DNA of 5,289 nucleotides from UBA4615 sp044360485 (GTDB taxonomy: Bacteria; Pseudomonadota; Gammaproteobacteria; Burkholderiales; Burkholderiaceae_E): contig JBIKKG010000249.1 in assembly GCA_044360485.1 (NCBI GenBank), positions 1-5,289 on the forward strand, given 5' to 3'. Under the pieces are notes generated by a model, which made no database searches, was not told where the DNA came from, and worked only from the letters and a program-made list of their open reading frames with translations. Shown here one piece after another: positions 1 to 5,289 of the stretch. Each line of letters begins with the position of its first letter. The first letter of the stretch is position 1. Made by a program: the position numbers and the translations under genes.

Positions 1-2
1 CG

Positions 3-905
3 GAAAAGCGACTGCCGCAGGATGGCCGTATTACCTTGCGTATCGGTGGGCGTGCCGTGGACGTGCGGGTCTCGACGCTGCCCACCGGCCACGGCGAGCG
101 GGCGGTGCTGCGGTTGCTGTTCAAGGAGGCCGGCCGACTGGACCTGGGCCGTCTGGGCATGTCAGACACCACACTGGCCACCTTCGACAAGCTGGTGCAC
201 CAGCCGCATGGCATTGTCCTGGTGACCGGGCCCACGGGCTCGGGCAAGACCACCACGCTCTATTCCGCGCTCGCACGGATTGATGCCACCACGGTCAACG
301 TGATGACCGTGGAAGACCCGATCGAATATGACCTGGAAGGGATTGGTCAGACGCAGGTCAATGCGCGGATCGACATGACCTTTGCCAAGGCTCTGCGCTC
401 GATTTTGCGTCAGGACCCGGACGTCATCATGATCGGCGAGATTCGCGACCTGGAAACCGCACAGATCGCGGTGCAGGCGTCGCTCACTGGTCACCTGGTG
501 CTGGCCACGCTGCACACCAACGATGCGGTCTCGGCGGTCACACGTCTGATCGACATGGGTGTGGAGCCCTTCCTGCTGTCATCGAGCCTGCTGGGTATTG
601 GTGCGCAGCGCCTGGTGCGTCGGCTGTGCATGCAGTGCCGCGAACCCGACCCGGTCAGCGGAGGTTGGCGCGCGGTGGGATGTCTGACCTGCAACCGCAC
701 CGGCTATGCCGGGCGAACCGGCATCTATGAGTTGCTGGTTGTTGACGATGCCATCCGTGCGCTGGTCCATCGCAATGCGGGTGAGGGCGAGATCCGCATG
801 GCCGCGCTGCAAAACGGCATGCAGACCATGCGCGATGATGGCCAGCGTTGGGTACTGGATGGATCCACCTCGGCAGACGAGGTGATTCGGGTCACCCGAG
901 ACTGA
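3..905 (+). CDS. gspE: Type II secretion system ATPase GspE, C-terminal part (5' end outside window)
   Basis: This is the cytoplasmic hexameric ATPase that powers pseudopilus assembly in type II secretion. The frame is open to the left edge, so about 300 of the usual ~500 residues are visible and the N-terminal domain that binds GspL is missing. The visible part opens with EKRLPQDGRI, the conserved lead-in to the ATPase domain. Next come Walker A GPTGSGKT (bases 228-251), the Asp box VEDPIEY (309-329), Walker B with VIMIGEIRD (423-449) and the His box TGHLVLATLHTND (486-524). A zinc-type tetracysteine CMQC...CLTC (627-692) follows, then GRTGIYELL. The Cys pairs are only 14 residues apart, against about 29 in well-studied GspE proteins. 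A TTG at 36 is internal to the conserved domain and is not a real start. The stop overlaps gspF, which favours GspE over the related pilus ATPase PilB. Family assignment is very secure. Confidence 0.97.
   Translation, partial: EKRLPQDGRITLRIGGRAVDVRVSTLPTGHGERAVLRLLFKEAGRLDLGRLGMSDTTLATFDKLVHQPHGIVLVTGPTGSGKTTTLYSALARIDATTVNVMTVEDPIEYDLEGIGQTQVNARIDMTFAKALRSILRQDPDVIMIGEIRDLETAQIAVQASLTGHLVLATLHTNDAVSAVTRLIDMGVEPFLLSSSLLGIGAQRLVRRLCMQCREPDPVSGGWRAVGCLTCNRTGYAGRTGIYELLVVDDAIRALVHRNAGEGEIRMAALQNGMQTMRDDGQRWVLDGSTSADEVIRVTRD
887..899 (+). promoter_or_regulatory. Small hairpin just upstream of the gspF start
   Basis: TCGGG-TCA-CCCGA forms a perfect 5-bp stem with a 3-nt loop in the last codons of gspE, ending 5 nt before the gspF ATG at 905. 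The adjacent GAG (898-900), the only purine stretch that could serve as a weak ribosome binding site, is mostly within the stem. Such a hairpin could keep gspF translation dependent on ribosomes finishing gspE, matching the TGATG overlap. This is inference; a 5-bp palindrome in GC-rich coding DNA can also be chance. Confidence 0.25.
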
Positions 906-2122
906 TGCCCGCATTCCGCTTCGAGGCCGCCACGGCGGCGGGTCGGATTGAACGCGGTGTGCTCGATGCCGACAGTGCTCGCGGAGCGCGCAGCCTGTTG
1001 CGAGAGCGGGGTCTCACGCCGGTGTCGGTGGCGCCGGTCGATACCACGTCGGCCCAGGGTGGCGGGTCGCGCGTGATCGGCGGTCGGCTGCGCGATGCCG
1101 ACCTGGCCTTGGCGACGCGACAACTTGCGAGTCTGCTGTCTGCGCGCTTGCCGCTGGAGCGTGCTTTGGCTGCCGTGGTTGAGCAGGCCGAACGACCCGT
1201 CGTGCGCGAGCGTTTTGCGGCAGTGCGCAGCGAAGTCGTCGGTGGCCAGACCCTCGCCGATTCGCTGGCGAAGTTTCCCCGTGATTTTCCTGAGGTCTAC
1301 CGGGCGCTTGTGGCGGCTGGCGAGCAGTCGGGTGATCTGGGGTTGGTCATGTCCCGGCTGGCCGATTACGTGGAATCACGTACCGCGCTGGCGCAGCGGG
1401 TGAAACTCGCCTTCACTTACCCCGTGATCGTCACGCTGGTGGCGGTGGCGGTGATCGTGGCACTGCTCACCTATGTGGTGCCGCAGGTGGTGGGCGTGTT
1501 CACGCAGACCAAACAGAAGCTGCCCTTGCTGACGGTCATGCTGATTGCCGTGTCGGACTTTGTGCGGCAATGGGGTTGGTTGCTGGCGCTGTTGCTGGCA
1601 GGAGCGGTGGTGGTGGCACGGTCCATGTTGCGAAACAGCCCCACGCTGCGGTTGGCCTGGCACACGCGATTGCTCGATGTACCGCTCTTCGGTCGGCTGA
1701 TTCGCGGTGTGAATACGGCGCGATTTGCGTCCACCCTGGCGATTCTGACGGCTAGCGGCGTGCCCCTCATTCGCGCTTTGGACGCCGGCGCCCGCACGCT
1801 CACCAACGATGCCTTGCGTGCCAATGTGGACGATGCCATTTCACGTGTGCGAGAAGGCGCCGGTCTGTCTCGCTCGCTGGCTGCGGGTGGACATTTCCCG
1901 CCGGTGATGATCTACATGATCGCCAGTGGTGAAGCGACCGGTGAATTGCCCCAGATGCTCGAGCGCACCGCACAAACCCTGTCGGGTGAAGTGGAGCGAC
2001 GAACCCTTGCGCTGACCAGCCTGCTCGAGCCCTTGCTGATTCTGGTGATGGGGGGCGTGGTGCTGATGATCGTGCTGGCCGTGCTGCTGCCGATTATCGA
2101 GATCAATCAGTTGGTGCGTTGA
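905..2122 (+). CDS. gspF: Type II secretion system inner-membrane platform protein GspF
   Basis: GspF is the polytopic inner-membrane protein at the centre of the type II secretion platform, acted on by GspE. The product is 405 residues, the normal family length, and begins MPAFRFEAATAAGR, a typical GspF opening. It carries the expected duplicated T2SSF domain. The first copy spans about residues 70-193, with RQLASLLSARLPLERAL at 72-88 and GEQSGDLG at 139-146. The second spans about 273-395, with FASTLAILTASGVPLIRAL at 274-292 and SGEATGEL at 341-348. Arg81 stands where the first repeat usually has Gly. Hydrophobic segments lie near residues 172-194, 223-243 and 373-398. The ATG at 905 is chosen because it overlaps the gspE stop and gives the canonical N-terminus; a TTG at 848 would add 19 residues inside gspE. 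No strong Shine-Dalgarno is visible, so translation is probably coupled to gspE. No gsp gene follows. Confidence 0.97.
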   Translation: MPAFRFEAATAAGRIERGVLDADSARGARSLLRERGLTPVSVAPVDTTSAQGGGSRVIGGRLRDADLALATRQLASLLSARLPLERALAAVVEQAERPVVRERFAAVRSEVVGGQTLADSLAKFPRDFPEVYRALVAAGEQSGDLGLVMSRLADYVESRTALAQRVKLAFTYPVIVTLVAVAVIVALLTYVVPQVVGVFTQTKQKLPLLTVMLIAVSDFVRQWGWLLALLLAGAVVVARSMLRNSPTLRLAWHTRLLDVPLFGRLIRGVNTARFASTLAILTASGVPLIRALDAGARTLTNDALRANVDDAISRVREGAGLSRSLAAGGHFPPVMIYMIASGEATGELPQMLERTAQTLSGEVERRTLALTSLLEPLLILVMGGVVLMIVLAVLLPIIEINQLVR

Positions 2123-2137
2123 GCGAGTCGAAGGGTC

Positions 2138-2154
2138 GCGTGCGTGAAGCACGC
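2138..2154 (+). terminator. Possible hairpin after gspF
   Basis: GCGTGC-GTGAA-GCACGC gives a 6-bp stem with a 5-nt loop, starting 15 nt after the gspF stop. It could be extended by three weaker outer pairs across a 2x2 internal loop. No T-run follows, so it is not a textbook intrinsic terminator. It may add to the stronger hairpin 20 nt further on, or protect the 3' end of the gsp transcript. Confidence 0.3.
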
Positions 2155-2172
2155 TCCCTCGTCAGCCGCCAC

Positions 2173-2201
2173 GATGCCATCGACCCTGGGTCGATGGCAT
2201 C
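2173..2201. terminator. Perfect 29-nt inverted repeat between converging operons (putative bidirectional terminator)
   Basis: The arms GATGCCATCGAC and GTCGATGGCATC are exact reverse complements around CCTGG. The symmetry runs to the single centre base T2187, so pairing can be 12-14 bp long with no mismatch. It lies in the gap between the gspF stop (2122) and the large-subunit stop (2282), about 50 nt after gspF, where a terminator serving both strands would be expected. Because it is palindromic, it folds equally well in RNA from either side. Neither flank has a T-tract, so classical intrinsic termination is not proven. Alternatives are a roadblock or 3'-end-stabilising stem, or a binding site for a dimeric protein. 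Confidence 0.55.
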
Positions 2202-2233
2202 TGCGTCGGCCTACGACCTATGTATGGTCCGAC

Positions 2234-2243
2234 GGCACGTGCC
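2234..2243. repeat. 10-bp palindrome GGCACGTGCC in the convergent gap
   Basis: GGCACGTGCC is a perfect self-complementary 10-mer about 40 bp from the end of the large-subunit gene. With no loop bases it would make a poor RNA hairpin. It could be a protein-binding site, but nothing around it resembles a promoter and no regulated gene starts nearby. I regard it as a minor element of the gap and possibly chance. Confidence 0.2.
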
Positions 2244-2257
2244 TGATCGAACGGCAT

Positions 2258-2274
2258 GGGCCCAGTGCAGGCCC
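2258..2274 (-). terminator. Possible hairpin after the molybdopterin subunit gene
   Basis: Read on the minus strand, GGGCC-TGCACTG-GGCCC forms a 5-bp all-GC stem with a 7-nt loop, beginning 8 nt beyond the large-subunit stop codon. No T-run follows. It could contribute to ending the molybdenum hydroxylase transcript together with the stronger inverted repeat centred at 2187, but short GC stems are common in DNA of this composition. Confidence 0.25.
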
Positions 2275-2281
2275 CTATCTC

Positions 2282-4609
2282 TCAGCCTGTCCTGGCGGCC
2301 TGCAGGGCCGTCCAGACGCGCGCCGACGTGAACGGCATGTCCATCGGCGGCACACCGGCGCCACGCAATGCATCAGTCAGTGCATTGACGATGGCCGGCA
2401 ATGAGCCCGAGCAACCCGACTCGCCCACGCCTTTGGCGCCCAGCTCGTTGAGCGCCGTGGGCACCGGGTGATAGTCCGTGCGAATGTTCTGCACCCAGCC
2501 CGCGCGCGGCATGGGGTAGTCCATGAAGCTGCCGGTGAGCAATTGGGCGGTTTGCTCATCATAGATGGCATGCTCGCCGAAGATTTGGCCTGCGCCCTGC
2601 AGCACGCCACCATGCACCTGGCCCTGCACCAGTTGGGGCGAAATGACATGGCCCAGGTCGTCTACGGCGTTGTAAGCCAGGACCTGGGTGACGCCAGTGA
2701 CTGGGTCGATTTCGACTTCAGCGGTATGGCAGCCATTCGGGAAGGTCATGCCCGAGACCGAGTCGCCCTCGCAGTCCATCGGATGGCTGCCGTCTGCCTT
2801 AACCGGCAGGCTGCGAGCCAGATCCATGAGGCCGATCCGGCCTGAGCCCGAATGGAAGCCGCCTTCGCGGTAAACCAGCGTGCCCGGCTCAACGCCGAGT
2901 GACTTGGCTGCATGCGGGCGGGCCTGCTCGATGATGCGTCCGACCAGCACCTTGCAGGCACTGCCCGCTCCATATAGCGAGCGTGAGCCGCCGGTGCCAT
3001 TGCCCACCAGCTCCTTGCTGGGGTCGCCTGCCCGATAGCGGATGAGGTCAGGCGACACGCCCAGTCCGTCGCCCACAATTTTGGAGAACGAGGTTTCGTG
3101 ACCTTGGCCTGACGGTCCGGTGACGCCATAGAGCTGAATGTGCCCGGACCCGCCGAATTTGGCCGCGACCGCATCCTTGGGTGCACCGCCCGCGCCTGAT
3201 GCTTCGATGTAGCACCCCCAACCAAAACCGCGCAGCTTGCCGCGGCGCTCGGAGTCGGCCTTGCGTGCGGCAAAGCCTGCGAAATCAGCCATGGCCAATG
3301 CCTGATCCATGGTGCCTTCGAAGTCACCGCAGTCGTATACCGTCCCCACGGCTGTGGTGTAAGGGAAAGCGTTCTTGCGGATCATGTTGCGCTTGCGCAG
3401 TTCAACGCGATCGAATCCGTGCTCGGCAGCGGCCTGGTCGATCAGCCGCTCGATGGCGTAAGCGATGTCCGGGCGACCGGCGCCCCGGTAGGCCGACACC
3501 GGGACCGTGTTGGTGAAGACGAGCTCCTGGCGCGAGTGCAGTGCTGGGATGTCGTAAACGCCGCCCATGGTCACCGACAGGTTGCGCGTACCGATGAAGG
3601 ACTGGAAGTAGCAGGTGTAGGCGCCCAGATCCGCCTGGTCTTCCCAGTCGATGGCGAGGATGCGGCCCTCAGCATCCAATGCCATGCGGCCCTTCAGACG
3701 CAGGGCACGTCCGTGCCACTCGCCCACGAAGAGCTCGGAGCGGGAGGCTGTCCATTTCACGGGGCGGCCCAGCGTGCGCGCTGCGATCATGAGCAGCAAC
3801 TGCTCTGCAGCCGGGCCACCGCGCAATCCGAAGGAGCCGCCGACATCTTCTGCAATGACGACGATACGATCCTGGGGGATATGGCTGACCTGCGAGAGCG
3901 AGGCTCTCATGCCGAGCATGCCCTGGGTGGGGGTGTAGACGGTGTAGCGGTCTGTGGCGGCGTCCCAGGCGGCCAGGCAGCCGCGGGGCTCCATGGGGGC
4001 ACCCACCAGACGCTGGCTGTGCATGTCGAGCGTGGTGACGTGAGCGGCCCGGGCGAACGCGGCATTGACCGCGGCGGCATCGCCAGCCTCAAAGAGCAGC
4101 GACAGGTTGCCTGACACGCTGTCATGCACCAGCGGGGCGCCTGGGGCCCGTGCAGCCTGCATCCCAGCGACGGCGGGCAGTTCGTCATAGTCGACCATGA
4201 TCTGTTCAGCGGCGTCTTGGGCAGCACGCGCTGAATCCGCGATCACCATGGCCACCGGCTGACCGACGAAGCGCACACGGTTGGTGGCCAGCAGCGGCAG
4301 GGCGTGTTTCACATGGTCTTGGCCATCAGCGCCCTTGGTGGGGGCGCCGGCCGGCACATCGCCATAGCCGGCTGCGCGCACATCGTTGGCGGTGAGGATC
4401 TTTACAACGCCCGGTGCCTGCAGGGCCGAGGCGGTATCGACGCTGCGGATGGCAGCATGCGCACGGTCCGAGCGCAGTACATGCGCATAGAGTTGGCCGG
4501 GCAGGTTCCAGTCGGAGGTGTAACGGCCTCGCCCGGTGACCAGGCGAAGGTCTTCGTTGCGCGAGAGTGCGGGGAGGGTGGCTTTGTCAGGAGCGTTCAT
4601 GGTGGTCAC
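2282..4609 (-). CDS. Xanthine dehydrogenase/CoxL-family molybdopterin-binding large subunit (form II type)
   Basis: This is the catalytic subunit of a three-subunit molybdenum hydroxylase. It binds the Mo-pterin cofactor and inserts a water-derived oxygen into its substrate, passing electrons to the small subunit. The product is 775 residues, usual for the family, in two parts. The N-terminal part has RNEDLRLVTGRGRYTSDW (17-34) and VGQPVAMVIADSARAA (115-130). The cofactor-binding part has PMEPRG (205-210), EDVGGSFGLRGG (254-265), AYRGAGRP (373-380), GQGHET (501-506) and GAKGVGESG (724-732). Glu730 in that last motif is the expected catalytic base. AYRGAGR marks form II CoxL-like proteins; true CO dehydrogenase has AYxCSFR, so the substrate is unknown. 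No Tat signal is seen, so the enzyme should be cytoplasmic. The start is GTG at 4609 (11 nt after the small-subunit stop) or ATG at 4600; neither has a clear ribosome binding site, which suggests coupling. Confidence 0.96.
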   Translation of the reverse strand: MTTMNAPDKATLPALSRNEDLRLVTGRGRYTSDWNLPGQLYAHVLRSDRAHAAIRSVDTASALQAPGVVKILTANDVRAAGYGDVPAGAPTKGADGQDHVKHALPLLATNRVRFVGQPVAMVIADSARAAQDAAEQIMVDYDELPAVAGMQAARAPGAPLVHDSVSGNLSLLFEAGDAAAVNAAFARAAHVTTLDMHSQRLVGAPMEPRGCLAAWDAATDRYTVYTPTQGMLGMRASLSQVSHIPQDRIVVIAEDVGGSFGLRGGPAAEQLLLMIAARTLGRPVKWTASRSELFVGEWHGRALRLKGRMALDAEGRILAIDWEDQADLGAYTCYFQSFIGTRNLSVTMGGVYDIPALHSRQELVFTNTVPVSAYRGAGRPDIAYAIERLIDQAAAEHGFDRVELRKRNMIRKNAFPYTTAVGTVYDCGDFEGTMDQALAMADFAGFAARKADSERRGKLRGFGWGCYIEASGAGGAPKDAVAAKFGGSGHIQLYGVTGPSGQGHETSFSKIVGDGLGVSPDLIRYRAGDPSKELVGNGTGGSRSLYGAGSACKVLVGRIIEQARPHAAKSLGVEPGTLVYREGGFHSGSGRIGLMDLARSLPVKADGSHPMDCEGDSVSGMTFPNGCHTAEVEIDPVTGVTQVLAYNAVDDLGHVISPQLVQGQVHGGVLQGAGQIFGEHAIYDEQTAQLLTGSFMDYPMPRAGWVQNIRTDYHPVPTALNELGAKGVGESGCSGSLPAIVNALTDALRGAGVPPMDMPFTSARVWTALQAARTG

Positions 4610-4620
4610 GCAAGCAGGGT

Positions 4621-5103
4621 TCAGGCCGGGGTGCCGGGGGCACGCTTCATGATCTGGGCGGCGCTCTTAACCGCCGCCACGATATTCACGTAGCCGGTGC
4701 AGCGGCACAGGTTGCCGGCCAGGCCTTCGCGGATCTGATCGTCGGTGGGGTCTGGATGGCGGCGCAGCAGATCGGCGCTGGCCATGATCATGCCGGGCGT
4801 GCAAAAGCCGCATTGCAGCCCGTGACAGGCTGAAAAAGCGGCTTGTACAGGATGCAGGGTATCGCCTTGCGCGAGCCCCTCGATGGTGGTGATGCGTGCG
4901 CCTTGGGCCTGAGCGGCCAGCATGGTGCACGATTTGACCGCCTCGCCATCGAGGTGAACGGTGCAGCAACCGCATTGGCTGGTGTCGCAGCCCACATGGG
5001 TGCCGGTCATGCCAAGTTGCTCGCGCAGCAGTTCGACCAGCAGGGTGCGGTCTTCGCATTCGGCGGTGTGTGCGGTGCCGTTGACGGTCAGAGAAATCAG
5101 CAT
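4621..5103 (-). CDS. [2Fe-2S] small subunit of a molybdenum hydroxylase (CoxS-type)
   Basis: This subunit carries the two [2Fe-2S] clusters that relay electrons from the Mo centre to FAD. The 160-residue product has the usual family length and two domains. An N-terminal plant-ferredoxin-like domain holds Cys39, Cys44 and Cys47 in GCDTSQCGCCTV plus Cys59 in KSCT. A C-terminal helical domain holds Cys98 and Cys101 in QCGFCTPGM and Cys133 and Cys135 in NLCRCTGY. All eight ligands are present. Cys46 is an extra cysteine where many homologues have Ala (CGACTV). The ATG start is backed by AAGGA 6 nt upstream. The gene lies between the FAD subunit (60 nt upstream) and the Mo subunit (11-20 nt downstream), clearly in one operon. 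No export signal is seen. Confidence 0.97.
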   Translation of the reverse strand: MLISLTVNGTAHTAECEDRTLLVELLREQLGMTGTHVGCDTSQCGCCTVHLDGEAVKSCTMLAAQAQGARITTIEGLAQGDTLHPVQAAFSACHGLQCGFCTPGMIMASADLLRRHPDPTDDQIREGLAGNLCRCTGYVNIVAAVKSAAQIMKRAPGTPA

Positions 5104-5109
5104 TTGAGG

Positions 5110-5114
5110 TCCTT
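5110..5114 (-). promoter_or_regulatory. Ribosome binding site of the [2Fe-2S] subunit gene
   Basis: On the minus strand AAGGA lies 6 nt before the ATG at 5103. It is the clearest Shine-Dalgarno sequence in the window and fixes the small-subunit start. By contrast, neither gspF nor the large-subunit gene has one. Confidence 0.7.
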
Positions 5115-5116
5115 CA

Positions 5117-5136
5117 GGCGCCGTGCAGCGCCGTGC
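5117..5136. repeat. Tandem 9-mer repeat (10-nt period) with overlapping hairpin in the medium-small gap
   Basis: GCGCCGTGC occurs at 5118-5126 and again at 5128-5136, separated by one base. The left part also forms a 5-bp stem GGCGC/GCGCC (5117-5132, 6-nt loop) immediately upstream of the small-subunit ribosome binding site. It sits in the 60-nt gap between the FAD-subunit stop and the small-subunit start. It may be a replication-slippage duplication, or a structure that tunes translation within the operon. No promoter could be recognised in this gap. Confidence 0.4.
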
Positions 5137-5163
5137 GTGTCGGGCGATTCAGCGAAGCAGCGG

Positions 5164-5289
5164 TTAGCGAGCAGTGCCGGCCAGTTGGGCCACAGCCTGT
5201 CGGGTCATCACGCCCACCAGATGCGCTCGGTATTCGGCGCTGGCGTGCAGATCGGCATTCAGGCCACTGGCATTGACTGTGAGGGCGTC
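5164..5289 (-). CDS. FAD-binding medium subunit of a molybdenum hydroxylase (CoxM-type), C-terminal 41 residues
   Basis: The minus strand is open from the right edge to a TAA at 5166-5164. It encodes 41 residues containing DLHASAEYRAHLVGVMTRQA, the typical C-terminal end of the CoxM/XdhB FAD-binding family (CO_deh_flav_C domain). The complete protein would normally be about 260-300 residues, so most of the gene, including the FAD-binding domain, lies beyond the window. In the intact enzyme it receives electrons from the [2Fe-2S] subunit and passes them to an external acceptor. Its place upstream of the small and large subunits gives the medium-small-large order known from coxMSL. The fragment is short, but the motif and the context agree. 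Confidence 0.9.
   Translation of the reverse strand, partial: DALTVNASGLNADLHASAEYRAHLVGVMTRQAVAQLAGTAR

Noticed and set aside
162..515. 117-codon open frame on the minus strand
   Set aside because: Antisense to the GspE ATPase core, which is conserved motif by motif; the His- and Gln-rich translation looks like a shadow.
848..904. Upstream TTG start that would lengthen GspF by 19 residues
   Set aside because: The extension lies inside gspE, while the ATG at 905 gives the canonical MPAFRFEA N-terminus and a standard one-base overlap.
1438..1470. GTGGCG-type microrepeat in gspF
   Set aside because: It simply encodes alternating Val and Ala of the first transmembrane segment.
1..2122. Type IV pilus genes pilB-pilC in place of gspE-gspF
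   Set aside because: The EKRLPQDGRI lead-in, the GspF-like opening MPAFRFEAATAAGR and the 405-residue length match type II secretion better, and no pilD or pilA follows.
2119..2404. Two short plus-strand open frames (2119-2331 and 2144-2404) crossing the convergent gap
   Set aside because: They run through the hairpins into the antisense of the large subunit, lack a good ribosome binding site and have low-complexity, unrecognisable products.
2468..2845. 125-codon open frame on the plus strand
   Set aside because: Antisense to the C-terminal part of the large subunit, with no family resemblance in its translation.
3419..4114. 231-codon open frame on the plus strand
   Set aside because: It is wholly antisense to the well-supported molybdopterin subunit gene, shows no recognisable domain and is typical of spurious long frames in GC-rich DNA.
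2282..5289. Aerobic CO dehydrogenase (coxMSL) with CO as substrate
   Set aside because: Gene order fits, but the large subunit has AYRGAGR and not AYxCSFR, so CO oxidation is not supported.

Overview
The window is GC-rich, densely coding bacterial DNA. It holds the ends of two unrelated operons that converge on a gap of about 160 bp. A classical gspE-gspF pair of type II secretion genes, next to a three-subunit molybdenum hydroxylase of the CoxMSL type, suggests a Gram-negative proteobacterium. A beta-proteobacterium of the Burkholderiales is my best guess, but it rests on general flavour and not on a marker gene.

Left third, plus strand (1-2122): the C-terminal 300 residues of the secretion ATPase GspE run in from the left edge. 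They overlap by one base (TGATG) a complete gspF for the inner-membrane platform protein. GspE hydrolyses ATP at the cytoplasmic base and GspF is the membrane platform it acts on, and together they drive pseudopilus growth and export across the outer membrane. No gspG or other gsp gene follows, so this gsp transcription unit ends at gspF.

Convergent gap (2123-2281): no credible gene. It contains a perfect 29-nt inverted repeat (centre 2187), flanked by two weaker hairpins. None has a T-tract. The gap most likely separates the two converging transcripts.

Right part, minus strand (5289 to 2282): an operon read right to left. It comprises the last 41 codons of an FAD-binding medium subunit (5289-5164, entering from the right edge), a complete [2Fe-2S] small subunit (5103-4621) and a complete molybdopterin-binding large subunit (4609-2282). 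The order medium-small-large is that of coxMSL. Electrons from substrate hydroxylation would pass from the Mo centre through two [2Fe-2S] clusters to FAD. The large subunit has the AYRGAGR active-site signature of form II CoxL-like enzymes and not the AYxCSFR signature of true CO dehydrogenase, so the substrate is unknown and CO is not supported.

I found no mobile element, RNA gene, CRISPR array or clearly novel system. The points worth a second look are the perfect inverted repeat, the short cysteine loop in GspE, the unassigned substrate of the hydroxylase, the split gsp cluster and a 10-nt-period tandem repeat before the small-subunit gene.
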